From JAOBAU01 sp034667465 (GTDB lineage: Bacteria > Acidobacteriota > Thermoanaerobaculia > Gp7-AA8), in NCBI GenBank assembly GCA_034667465.1, contig JAXDJV010000028.1, positions 1 through 21,803 of the forward strand: 21,803 bases of DNA, read 5' to 3'. Under the pieces are notes generated by a model. The model did not search any database and was not told the origin of the DNA. It saw nothing but the letters and a program-made list of their open reading frames with translations. Numbering within the stretch: position 1 is the first letter of the stretch; the number at the start of each line of letters is the position of its first letter. The translations under genes were made by a program, and so were the position numbers. Shown here one piece after another: positions 7,213 to 14,679 of the stretch.

Positions 7213-10200
7213 TCACACCACCGGCACGCGGGCGTGCTGTTCCTGCAGCGTCGTGATCGTCACGACGCCATCTCTCCCGGCGCGGATTCCATCGACGCAC
7301 GCTGCCGCGGCGGAGATCGTCGTGATGCAGGGAATCGCGTACTGCAGCGCGGTCCGGCGAATGTACGTGTCGTCGTAGAACGCGCTGCGGCCGAGCGGCG
7401 TGTTGATCACGAGCGTGACTTCGCCGTTGATCATCCGATCGACGATGTTCGGCCGCTCGCTCTCGTGCACCTTGAATGCGAGCCCTGATTCGACGCCGTT
7501 GTTCTCGAGGAACTCGCGCGTGCCGGCACTCGCGACGATGACGAATCCGAGCGCGCCGAGCTCTTTCGCGAGCGTGACGATCAGCGGACGCTTGTCGTTG
7601 TCGTTGACCGAGATGAACGCCGTACCGCCGAGCGGCAGCTTCACGCCGGCGCCGAGCAGCGCTTTCGCGTACGCCTCGCCGAACGTCGGCGAGGAGCCCA
7701 TCACTTCGCCGGTCGACTTCATCTCCGGGCCGAGCACCGTGTCTTCGCGCGGAAAACGTCCGAACGGAAACACCGGCGCTTTCACGAAGAAGTTGTCGAC
7801 GCGCGGCTCGCGCGTCAGTCCGAGCTCGCGCAGCGTCATCCCCGCCATCACCTTCGCGGCGAGTTTCGCGAACGGCACGCCGGTCGCCTTCGACACATAC
7901 GGAACCGTGCGCGACGCGCGCGGATTCACTTCGAGCACGTAGATCTCGCCGTCTTTGATCGCGTACTGCACGTTCATCAGTCCGATGACGTTCAGCGCTT
8001 TCGCCAGCTCGACGGTGCGGCGGCGAATGCGATCTTCTTCGCGGTGGCCGATGATGTACGGAGGAATCACGCTCGTTGAATCGCCGGAGTGAATGCCCGC
8101 TTCTTCGACATGTTCCATGATGCCGGCGATGACGACGTCGCGTCCGTCGGAGACCGCGTCGACGTCGAGCTCGATCGCATCTTCGAGAAAGCGATCGATG
8201 AGCAGCGGATGTCCGGGCGCCGCTTCGAATGCGTAGCCGAGGTATTCGCTGAGAGTTCGTTCGTCGTAGACGATCGCCATCGCGCGGCCGCCGAGCACGT
8301 ATGACGGACGAACGACGACCGGATAGCCGATGCGCTGCGCGACTTCGACCGCTTCCGCTTCGGTGACCGCGGTGCCGTGCGCCGGCACGAGGATGTCGTG
8401 CTCGCGAACGAGCGCGCCGAAACGTTCGCGATCTTCAGCGATGTCGATCGAATCGACGGAGGTTCCCCACATCGGCACGCCCGCGTCCTGAAGCGCTTTG
8501 GCGAGCTTGAGCGGCGTCTGTCCGCCAAACTGCACGATCACGCCCTCGGGCTTTTCGACGTCGACGATCGCGAGCACGTCTTCGAGCGTGAGCGGCTCGA
8601 AGTAGAGACGATCCGACGTGTCGTAGTCGGTCGAGACCGTCTCCGGATTGCAGTTCACCATGATCGTTTCGAAGCCGATCTCGCGCAGCGCGAACGACGC
8701 ATGCACGCAGCAGGTATCGAACTCGATTCCCTGGCCGATACGATTCGGACCGGAGCCGAGGATCATCACCTTGCGGCGCGTCGTCGGATCGGATTCACAT
8801 TCGTTCTCGTACGTCGAGTACATGTACGGCGTCGACGCTTCGAACTCCGCCGCGCAGGTGTCGACGCGCTTGAAGACGGGCCGAATGTTCTGCGCATGAC
8901 GATCGGCGCGCACTTCGGTTTCGGTGCGGTTCGTGAGACGCGCGAGCTGTTTGTCGGAGAAACCGTTGCGCTTGAGCGTGAGCAGCGGCGTCGTTGCGAG
9001 GTTCTTCTCCAGCTCGACGATCTTCCGCATCTCGCGGAGGAACCAGCGATCGACGTTCGAGATCGTGTGGATCTCATCGACCGTCATGCCGAGCCGCAGC
9101 GCGTCGCCGATCGCGAAGATTCGCTCGGGCGTCGGAATGCGCAGCAGGTCGTGCATCTGTTCGCGCTCGTAGCCCCGCGTGTCGAGTCCGCTGACGCCGA
9201 TCTCGAGTGAGCGCAATCCCTTCTGCAGCGCTTCCGTGAACGTCCGGCCGATCGCCATCGATTCGCCGACCGACTGCATCGACAGGCCGAGATTCGGCGG
9301 CGTGTTGCGGAACTTCTCGAACGCGAAGCGCGGAATCTTCACGACGACGTAATCGATCGACGGCTCGAACGATGCCGGCGTTTTCTTCGTGATGTCGTTC
9401 GGGATCTCGTCGAGCGTGTAGCCGGCGGCGAGCTTCGCGGCGAACTTCGCGATCGGAAAGCCGGTCGCTTTCGATGCGAGCGCCGACGAGCGCGACACGC
9501 GCGGATTCATTTCGATGGCGAGCCGGCGTCCGGTCGTCGGATGAACGGCGAACTGGATGTTTGAGCCGCCGGTCTCGACGCCGATGGCGCGAATGATGCG
9601 CTTCGCTTCGTCGCGCATCGCCTGGTACTCGCCGTTCGTCAGCGTCTGTTGCGGCGCGACGGTGATGGAGTCGCCGGTGTGGACGCCCATCGGATCGAGG
9701 TTCTCGATCGAGCAGACGATGATGACGTTGTCCGCTTTGTCGCGCATCACCTCGAGCTCGAACTCTTTCCAGCCGATGACCGACTCTTCGACGAGCACGC
9801 TGTGAACCGGCGAGAGCTCGAGTCCGCGTCCGACGATCGAGCGCATCTCTTCGAGGTTGTACGCGATGCCGCCGCCCGATCCGCCGAGCGTGAACGACGG
9901 GCGGATGACGAGCGGGAAGCCGACGTCGCGCGCGATGACTTCCGCTTCATCGACAGTCGTCGCGTAGCCGGAGCGCGCGCATTCGACGCCGATCTTCGTC
10001 ATCGTCTCTTTGAAGAGCTGGCGATCTTCGGCGAGCTTGATCGATTCGTAGTTCGCACCGATGAGCTCGCAGCCGTGACGCTGCAGCGCGCCGTTTTCCC
10101 ACAGCGCCATGGCGAGGTTGATTCCGGTTTGCCCGCCGACGGTCGGCAGGAGCGCGTCCGGCTTCTCGCGTTCGAGAATGCGCTCGAGCGTTTCGGGCGT

Positions 10201-10446
10201 GAGCGGCTCGATGTAGGTGCGGTCGGCGAGATCAGGATCAGTCATGATCGTCGCCGGATTCGAGTTGACGAGAATGATCCGGTAGCCCTCTTCTTTGAGA
10301 GCTTTACAAGCCTGCGTTCCCGAGTAATCGAACTCGCAGGCCTGCCCGATGATGATCGGGCCGGAACCGATGATCAAAATGGACTTCAGGTCGGACCGTT
10401 TCGGCACGGGCGCATCATAAGGCATGGGCAATGAGGTATGAGGCAT
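7213..10446 (-). CDS. carB: Carbamoyl-phosphate synthase large subunit
   Basis: Makes carbamoyl phosphate from bicarbonate, ATP and CarA-derived ammonia for pyrimidine and arginine synthesis. At 1077 residues it is full length. It shows the expected duplicated ATP-grasp architecture: KSILIIGSGPIIIGQACEFDYSG, then FTLGGSGGG in the first half; KVMILGSGPNRIGQGIEFD, then SYVLGGRAM in the second. It ends in an MGS-like allosteric domain (about residues 940-1077, VTLVINTPLGRSAFYDD). No carA is adjacent. The coordinates use the longest ATG start, but the first 13 residues derive from an inverted repeat. GTG at 10405-10407 gives VPKRSDLKSIL, matching the canonical MPKR start of the family, so the true start may be there; ATG 10423-10425 is a third option. 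None has a clear Shine-Dalgarno. Confidence 0.97.
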   Translation of the reverse strand: MPHTSLPMPYDAPVPKRSDLKSILIIGSGPIIIGQACEFDYSGTQACKALKEEGYRIILVNSNPATIMTDPDLADRTYIEPLTPETLERILEREKPDALLPTVGGQTGINLAMALWENGALQRHGCELIGANYESIKLAEDRQLFKETMTKIGVECARSGYATTVDEAEVIARDVGFPLVIRPSFTLGGSGGGIAYNLEEMRSIVGRGLELSPVHSVLVEESVIGWKEFELEVMRDKADNVIIVCSIENLDPMGVHTGDSITVAPQQTLTNGEYQAMRDEAKRIIRAIGVETGGSNIQFAVHPTTGRRLAIEMNPRVSRSSALASKATGFPIAKFAAKLAAGYTLDEIPNDITKKTPASFEPSIDYVVVKIPRFAFEKFRNTPPNLGLSMQSVGESMAIGRTFTEALQKGLRSLEIGVSGLDTRGYEREQMHDLLRIPTPERIFAIGDALRLGMTVDEIHTISNVDRWFLREMRKIVELEKNLATTPLLTLKRNGFSDKQLARLTNRTETEVRADRHAQNIRPVFKRVDTCAAEFEASTPYMYSTYENECESDPTTRRKVMILGSGPNRIGQGIEFDTCCVHASFALREIGFETIMVNCNPETVSTDYDTSDRLYFEPLTLEDVLAIVDVEKPEGVIVQFGGQTPLKLAKALQDAGVPMWGTSVDSIDIAEDRERFGALVREHDILVPAHGTAVTEAEAVEVAQRIGYPVVVRPSYVLGGRAMAIVYDERTLSEYLGYAFEAAPGHPLLIDRFLEDAIELDVDAVSDGRDVVIAGIMEHVEEAGIHSGDSTSVIPPYIIGHREEDRIRRRTVELAKALNVIGLMNVQYAIKDGEIYVLEVNPRASRTVPYVSKATGVPFAKLAAKVMAGMTLRELGLTREPRVDNFFVKAPVFPFGRFPREDTVLGPEMKSTGEVMGSSPTFGEAYAKALLGAGVKLPLGGTAFISVNDNDKRPLIVTLAKELGALGFVIVASAGTREFLENNGVESGLAFKVHESERPNIVDRMINGEVTLVINTPLGRSAFYDDTYIRRTALQYAIPCITTISAAAACVDGIRAGRDGVVTITTLQEQHARVPVV

Positions 10447-10492
10447 GAGTAGATCTGGCGCGCCTCATGCCTCATACCTCATACCTCATGCC
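10421..10492. repeat. Simple-sequence inverted repeat holding divergent start codons
   Basis: The left arm (10421-10449) and right arm (10464-10492) pair at 26 of 29 positions around a 14-base loop that contains AGATCT and runs into the palindrome GGCGCGCC. The arms are built from iterated ATGAGGT/ATGAGGC units. The longest carB frame starts in the left arm (minus strand), and the divergent hypothetical gene starts in the right arm, so both proteins begin MPHTS. The architecture parallels the element at 2197-2285, with a different unit sequence. Confidence 0.85.
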
Positions 10493-10973
10493 GAGATTTA
10501 TCGAATGGGATGTGCTTGAAGTCCGCGTCGACGGCGCGAAGCTGAACGAGATGGCGCGGCCGTTCGTCGTCGCGCCGCTCGAGAGGCTGGAGCTGCGCTT
10601 CATGAACGGACTGCTGCGTGTCGAGGGGACGATTCGCAAGTTTCTCGCGGTGCCGTTTACGGTCGAGATTCCGCAGATCATCGCCAGCGGGACGACGGTT
10701 CGCGTGCCGCTGCGGAACGCGCAGGCGTTCGGTGGGATCCCGATTCCGCAATTCCTCTTCTCGCTCTTCCGCGACAAGCTGCCGAATGTCGTCGGATTCG
10801 AAGAGCCGGCTACGCTGGTCGTGCGACTGGACCGTTTTTTGCCACCGTTCATCCACGCCGATCTGCAAAAGATCTGGATCATCGACGGCGGCCTGGCGGT
10901 CACGCTCGGACGAGGTGGCGCAGACCTGCCGCCGTCACCTGGAGAATTCAATGGAAGAAACGACACCACCTGA
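10467..10973 (+). CDS. Hypothetical protein, possible lipid-binding (LmeA/DUF2993-like) beta-rich domain
   Basis: A 168-residue protein I do not recognise with certainty. It alternates short hydrophobic beta-type strands with basic turns (RLELRFMNGLLRVEGTIRKF, PFTVEIPQI, ADLQKIWIIDGGLAVTLG), a rhythm like tubular lipid-binding domains of the DUF2993/LmeA type, but without a signal peptide. An aromatic/Pro-rich middle (GGIPIPQFLFSLFRDKLP) could be membrane-facing. The first seven residues come from the inverted repeat; ATG 10488 (MPRFIEW) is an equally good start. Its stop lies 23 bases inside the next gene, which suggests translational coupling with the YkvA protein. Confidence 0.55.
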   Translation: MPHTSYLMPRFIEWDVLEVRVDGAKLNEMARPFVVAPLERLELRFMNGLLRVEGTIRKFLAVPFTVEIPQIIASGTTVRVPLRNAQAFGGIPIPQFLFSLFRDKLPNVVGFEEPATLVVRLDRFLPPFIHADLQKIWIIDGGLAVTLGRGGADLPPSPGEFNGRNDTT

Positions 10974-11484
10974 AATGAACGACGCCGACTTCGAAGAGGC
11001 GATGAACGATGCCGGCGAAAGCGGCAACGTCTCACCCGATCGCGCCAATCGCTTCTACGACCGCATCCGCAAAAACATTCAGTCGTATGTCGACAGCAAA
11101 GGGAGCGCGCTCGGAAAGTCCGCCGAATACCTGCTGCTCGTCCCCGACATTTTCATCCTGCTGTGGCGCCTCGCGAACGACGCGCGCGTCAACGGCAAAA
11201 ACAAGCTGCTCCTCGGCAGCAGCATCGCCTACTTCATCTTCCCCTTCGACATCATCCCCGAAGGTTTCCTCGGCCCGGTCGGCTTCATGGACGATCTCGT
11301 CCTCGCCGTCTACGTGCTCAATCGGATCATCGGCGACACCGACATCGCCGCCGTCCGCGAACACTGGAGCGGCAAGCAGGACATCCTCGACACGATTCAG
11401 AAAGTGCTCGGCGCCGCCGATCAGCTCGTCGGCAGCGATTTCCTGAAGAAGGTCGGGAAGATGATGGGGAAGAAAGAGGCGTAG
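10951..11484 (+). CDS. YkvA family (DUF1232) membrane protein
   Basis: A 177-residue protein with an acidic N-terminus (residues 1-35) and then the DUF1232 signature around GSSIAYFIFPFDIIPEGFLGPVGFMDDL, including the conserved F-P-x-D-x-I-P and D-D pairs. Two membrane-associated helices are expected there, with a Lys-rich C-terminus ending KKVGKMMGKKEA. The function of the family is unknown. The start at ATG 10951 is fixed by GGAG (10941-10944), six bases upstream. The frame is open further left, but that stretch lies inside the preceding gene and looks like shadow coding. It converges on the HTH-citrate synthase gene with one base between stops. Confidence 0.88.
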   Translation: MEETTPPEMNDADFEEAMNDAGESGNVSPDRANRFYDRIRKNIQSYVDSKGSALGKSAEYLLLVPDIFILLWRLANDARVNGKNKLLLGSSIAYFIFPFDIIPEGFLGPVGFMDDLVLAVYVLNRIIGDTDIAAVREHWSGKQDILDTIQKVLGAADQLVGSDFLKKVGKMMGKKEA

Positions 11485-11485
11485 G

Positions 11486-12685
11486 TTACGCCGGCATCTT
11501 CCCCACGTACTTTGCGCGCGGACGAATCATCGCGTTCGCTTCGTACTGCTCGATGGCGTGACCGATCCAGCCGATGGTGCGGCCGATCGCGAAGAGCGCC
11601 AGCGGCGCGCCGGGCGGAAGCTTGAGCGCCCGCGCCAGCGTGACGAGCGCGAAGTCGACGGTCGGCTTTTCGCCGAACAGCGCTTCGTACTCCTTCGCGA
11701 CTTTCATCGAGAACGCCAGCTCCTTCGATGCGCCGCGCTCGGCGAGGATCTTCAGCAGCAGTGTCGCGCGCGGATCACCGTCGGGATAAAGCGGATGGCC
11801 GAATCCATCGACCGGTTCGCCGCGGCGCATCCGATCGGCCAGCGCCTTTTTCAGATCGCGCGAGCGGCGCAACTCATCGAGCATCGTTTCCACGCGCGCG
11901 CTGAGGCCGCCGTGCTTCGTTCCTTCGATCGCAGCGAGTCCACCGAGGACGACCGAGTACGGATTCGATCCCGCCGACGCGACGCAGCGCGCGGTGAACG
12001 ATGAGACGTTCAGCTCGTGGTCGGCGCAGACGATCAGCGCCGCGCGAATCACGTCCGCTGCATCAGGATCGTTCGGCACCCAGTGCCGCTGCAGCGTTCC
12101 TTCGATCGTCTCGTCGATCTCCGACGATTCCGCGGCGACGCTGGCCATGAGATTGACGATGCGCCAGCCGGTCTGCGCGACGGCGCGCGACCGAAGATCG
12201 ACGGCCAGCGGATCGCGCGCGGACACGAGCGGCAGCATCGCCTGCGCGCGCGTGATGAACGGCAGTCCTTCGACGCTGCGGCCGCCGGCGACGACGTGGA
12301 GCGGCGTCGCGAAAATGCCGGCGTCGAACTCGCCGGTCCAGATCAGCGACGCGATCTCTTCGATCGACGATGTTCGCGCGAGCTCGCACGCGTCGGCGCC
12401 GCGATAGTAGAGCCGGCCGTCGGCGATCAGCGTGATGCGCGATTCGAGGATCGGCATCCCCCAGTGCAGCGCGCGACCGGCTGCTTTGGCCGGATCTTTC
12501 CTCTCCTCGGTGCGGCGGCGCAAACGATCGACATCCTCGCGCGAATAGCGCCGTTCGCGGCTTCGTCCGGGCGACGGCGCGGAACGGACGAAGCGGCGGC
12601 TGACGTACGCGTAAAGCGTTTCGCGGCTGATGCCGAGGAGCTTCACGGCCTCTGCTGCTGTGATCCAGGCGGGATCTTTCGCCAT
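11486..12685 (-). CDS. Citrate synthase family protein with N-terminal helix-turn-helix
   Basis: A 399-residue fusion. Residues 7-55 are a MerR/excisionase-type DNA-binding domain (ITAAEAVKLLGISRETLYAYV, RRYSREDVDRLRRR). Residues about 75-399 are a citrate-synthase fold with the catalytic set: His258 in EGTKHGG, His297 in GFGHPLYPDGDPRA, and Asp344 in TVDFAL. The usual Arg after the second catalytic His (GHRVY) is Pro298. It could form citrate or 2-methylcitrate from oxaloacetate and an acyl-CoA, bind DNA in response to those ligands, or both. HTH-citrate synthases are annotated in other bacteria, but I know of no defined regulatory role. It diverges from a second citrate synthase across a 76-bp palindrome-rich gap. 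Confidence 0.9.
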   Translation of the reverse strand: MAKDPAWITAAEAVKLLGISRETLYAYVSRRFVRSAPSPGRSRERRYSREDVDRLRRRTEERKDPAKAAGRALHWGMPILESRITLIADGRLYYRGADACELARTSSIEEIASLIWTGEFDAGIFATPLHVVAGGRSVEGLPFITRAQAMLPLVSARDPLAVDLRSRAVAQTGWRIVNLMASVAAESSEIDETIEGTLQRHWVPNDPDAADVIRAALIVCADHELNVSSFTARCVASAGSNPYSVVLGGLAAIEGTKHGGLSARVETMLDELRRSRDLKKALADRMRRGEPVDGFGHPLYPDGDPRATLLLKILAERGASKELAFSMKVAKEYEALFGEKPTVDFALVTLARALKLPPGAPLALFAIGRTIGWIGHAIEQYEANAMIRPRAKYVGKMPA

Positions 12686-12761
12686 CGTCGGTCGACGATA
12701 TCAGACATTGATTATCGAATCAATGTTGACGACATACGTCAAGCGGATTTAGCTTTCCCGC
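12686..12761. promoter_or_regulatory. Divergent citrate-synthase promoter with two dyads
   Basis: The 76-bp gap is more AT-rich than its surroundings. Dyad 1: ACATTGATT (12705-12713) and AATCAATGT (12718-12726), perfect 9-base arms with a 4-base spacer. Dyad 2: TTGACG (12726-12731) and CGTCAA (12737-12742), 6-base arms with a 5-base spacer. TTGACG also resembles a -35 box; TAGCTT (12750-12755), 18 bases on, is a weak -10 that would put transcription start at or near the ATG of the plus-strand gene (12762). GATAAT lies on the minus strand within dyad 1. The dyads are candidate operators for the adjacent HTH-citrate synthase; that is inference. Confidence 0.5.
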
Positions 12762-13961
12762 ATGATCAATCAGGGACTCGAAGGTGTCGTCGCCGCGGAA
12801 ACGAAACTGAGCATGGTCGATGGGCAGGCAGGAGAGCTCGTCATCGCCGGATTTCCGGTCGCCGAGCTCGCGCTCAATGCCACGTTCGAAGAAACAGTGC
12901 TGTTGCTGTGGGATGGAGAGCTGCCGGATGAAGCGACGCTGAAGGCGTTCCGCGAGGAGCTCGCCGCGCATCGCGCGCTGGCACCGGAAGCACTCGAGCT
13001 GCTCGCAGCCGCGGCGCGCGCGGATGTCGATCCGATGGATGCGCTGCGAATGGCGGCAGGAACGATTGGTCTGGTGTGTCATCCCGAGCGTAGCGAGGGA
13101 TCCGGGCGGGAGGTGTACGGCAGCGCGCCCCACCCGCCCGGATCCCTCGCTACGCTCGGGATGACGGATGCCGTGAAGCTCGTCGCCGCGTTTCCGGTGA
13201 TCGTCGCAACGTACTCGCGCATGCGCGCCGGTCTCGCTCCTCTTTCGCCGCGCGCCGATCTCGGTCACGCCGCGAACTACCTTTACATGCTCAACGGCAG
13301 CGAGCCGTCGGCCGAGCAGGTACGCGGACTGGAGACGTATCTCAACACCGTCGTCGATCACGGACTCAACGCTTCGACATTCACCGCGCGTGTCATCGCA
13401 TCGACGGAATCCGATCTCGTCTCGGCGATCGTCGGCGCGGTCGGCGCGCTGAAAGGACCGCTGCACGGCGGCGCGCCGGGACCGGCGCTCGACATGGTGT
13501 TCGAGATCGGCAACGCATCGCGCGCGGAATCGTTCCTGCGTCAGAAAATCGAAGCTGGCGAGAAGCTGATGGGCTTCGGTCACCGCGTCTACAAAGTGCG
13601 CGATCCGCGTGCCGACGTCCTCGCGGAAGCGGCCGAGCGGATGTTCCGCCGCGGCGGCGACATGAAGCTGTACGACCTCGCGCGCGCCGTCGAGCGCGAG
13701 GCCATCCGTCTCCTCGAGGAGTACAAGCCTGGCCGCAGGCTGCAGACGAACGTCGAGTTTTATACCGCGCTCCTCCTTCACGGCCTCGGGCTCGAAGTTC
13801 CGCTCTTCACGCCGACGTTCGCCATCAGCCGCGTCGCCGGCTGGATCGCGCATTGTTTCGAGCAGCGGCGCGCGAATCGCATCATCCGTCCGCAGTCGGT
13901 TTACACCGGCGAAACGGGTCGGAAGTGGCCGGCACGCAACTTCGCCGGCGCCGCTCCGTAA
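12762..13961 (+). CDS. Citrate synthase with in-frame palindromic-repeat insertion
   Basis: A 399-residue citrate synthase, the probable TCA entry enzyme or its 2-methylcitrate relative. Seen: His200 in VDHGLNAS, catalytic His235 in KGPLHGGAP, catalytic His274 in GFGHRVYKVRDPRA, and C-terminal ISRVAGWIAHCFEQ. The position of the third catalytic residue (Asp in NVDFY of E. coli) is Glu332 (NVEFY). Residues about 105-135 (including HPERSEGSGR and PGSLATLGMT) are translated from an 88-bp perfect palindromic element and replace the usual linker before DAVKLVAAFP. The frame stays open, so the protein may still fold if the insertion is a surface loop. No Shine-Dalgarno is seen; a leaderless start is possible. 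It diverges from the HTH paralogue. Confidence 0.92.
   Translation: MINQGLEGVVAAETKLSMVDGQAGELVIAGFPVAELALNATFEETVLLLWDGELPDEATLKAFREELAAHRALAPEALELLAAAARADVDPMDALRMAAGTIGLVCHPERSEGSGREVYGSAPHPPGSLATLGMTDAVKLVAAFPVIVATYSRMRAGLAPLSPRADLGHAANYLYMLNGSEPSAEQVRGLETYLNTVVDHGLNASTFTARVIASTESDLVSAIVGAVGALKGPLHGGAPGPALDMVFEIGNASRAESFLRQKIEAGEKLMGFGHRVYKVRDPRADVLAEAAERMFRRGGDMKLYDLARAVEREAIRLLEEYKPGRRLQTNVEFYTALLLHGLGLEVPLFTPTFAISRVAGWIAHCFEQRRANRIIRPQSVYTGETGRKWPARNFAGAAP
13078..13165. repeat. 88-bp perfect inverted-repeat element, copy B, inside a gene
   Basis: The left arm (13078-13110) and right arm (13133-13165) are 33 bases each and exact reverse complements, around a 22-base spacer. It belongs to the same family as 7118-7211. 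Unlike that intergenic copy it lies within the citrate synthase coding sequence and is read through in frame. Perfect arms imply recent arrival or active homogenisation between the arms. The RNA would form a 33-bp stem in the middle of the message. Confidence 0.92.
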
Positions 13962-13980
13962 TCAACAAACGGAGGCAGTC

Positions 13981-14235
13981 ATGCTCACGTTGATGTCGCT
14001 CGTTGCGCTGTGCGTTTTCGGAGTGATCGGTTTCGTCGGGTTCATCGCGTTCGCGACGGTCCTGAAGCTTTCGCTCAAGCTCGTGCTGCTGCCGATCTTC
14101 ATCGTCATCTTCGCGGTGAAGCTCGTCGCGTTCGTCGCGTTCGCAATCGTCGCCGCCGCGATCCTCATCCCGATCGCCATCGTGCTGCTCATCTGCGTCG
14201 GACCGTTCGTCGCCATCGCCGCTGCACTTGCGTAA
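13981..14235 (+). CDS. Small, highly hydrophobic membrane protein
   Basis: An 84-residue protein made almost entirely of Leu, Ile, Val, Ala and Phe, enough for two to three membrane spans (about residues 4-27, 32-58 and 58-80). The only charged residues are Lys29, Lys33 and Lys47. A perfect GGAGG (13971-13975) lies five bases before the ATG and only about ten bases after the citrate synthase stop (13959-13961), so expression is likely coupled to that gene. I do not recognise a family. The clean ribosome-binding site supports it being real. Confidence 0.7.
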   Translation: MLTLMSLVALCVFGVIGFVGFIAFATVLKLSLKLVLLPIFIVIFAVKLVAFVAFAIVAAAILIPIAIVLLICVGPFVAIAAALA

Positions 14236-14295
14236 AATCGGCCGGTTTGCAATGGCGTCGTGACGCACGGTACGCTTCGTGCTGAGCATGCATGG

Positions 14296-14676
14296 ATGGA
14301 GCTGTTGAAACGCGCACTGGTCGTCGATGACGATGACCCGATTCGCCTGATGTTGTCGAAGGTCATCGAAAGAAACGACTTCGAGGTCGAGACGGCGAAG
14401 GACGGAGAGGAAGCGATCGCTGCGCTCGCGCAACCGAACGCCGACAGCTACTCGGTCATCCTGCTCGATCTGATGATGCCGCGCGTCGACGGTTACTCCG
14501 TCCTCGAGTTCATGCAGCTCTATCGTCCCGAGCTGCTGCCGCGCACGATCGTCGCCTCGGCCGTTCCGCGCACCGAGATCCTCAGCCGCTTCCCGCAACT
14601 CACCTGCCGCGTGCACACGAAACCGTTCGACATGAGTGTCCTGCTCGACGACGTGCGCACCTGCGCGGCGGCGTAA
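14296..14676 (+). CDS. Single-domain response regulator (receiver)
   Basis: A 126-residue CheY-like receiver with nothing after it. Seen: acidic pocket VVDDDDP, phospho-acceptor Asp in ILLDLMMPRVDGYS, switch region near TIVASAVP, and the conserved Lys in HTKPF. I place the start at ATG 14296 (MELLKRALVVDDD), the usual distance before the first strand; the frame is open to a GTG at 14260, which would add 12 residues. No histidine kinase is adjacent. The next gene, a VIT1-type transporter, begins three bases after the stop, so the two are probably cotranscribed. The partner and output are unknown. Confidence 0.9.
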   Translation: MELLKRALVVDDDDPIRLMLSKVIERNDFEVETAKDGEEAIAALAQPNADSYSVILLDLMMPRVDGYSVLEFMQLYRPELLPRTIVASAVPRTEILSRFPQLTCRVHTKPFDMSVLLDDVRTCAAA

Positions 14677-14679
14677 CTG

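Noticed and set aside
9649..10434. Plus-strand frames of up to 277 codons opposite carB (this one and 8377-9210).
   Set aside because: Shadow frames of carB with antisense-type composition and no recognisable motifs.
10618..10950. In-frame N-terminal extension of the YkvA gene.
   Set aside because: Arg/Ser-rich shadow of the preceding gene; the GGAG site before ATG 10951 defines the start.
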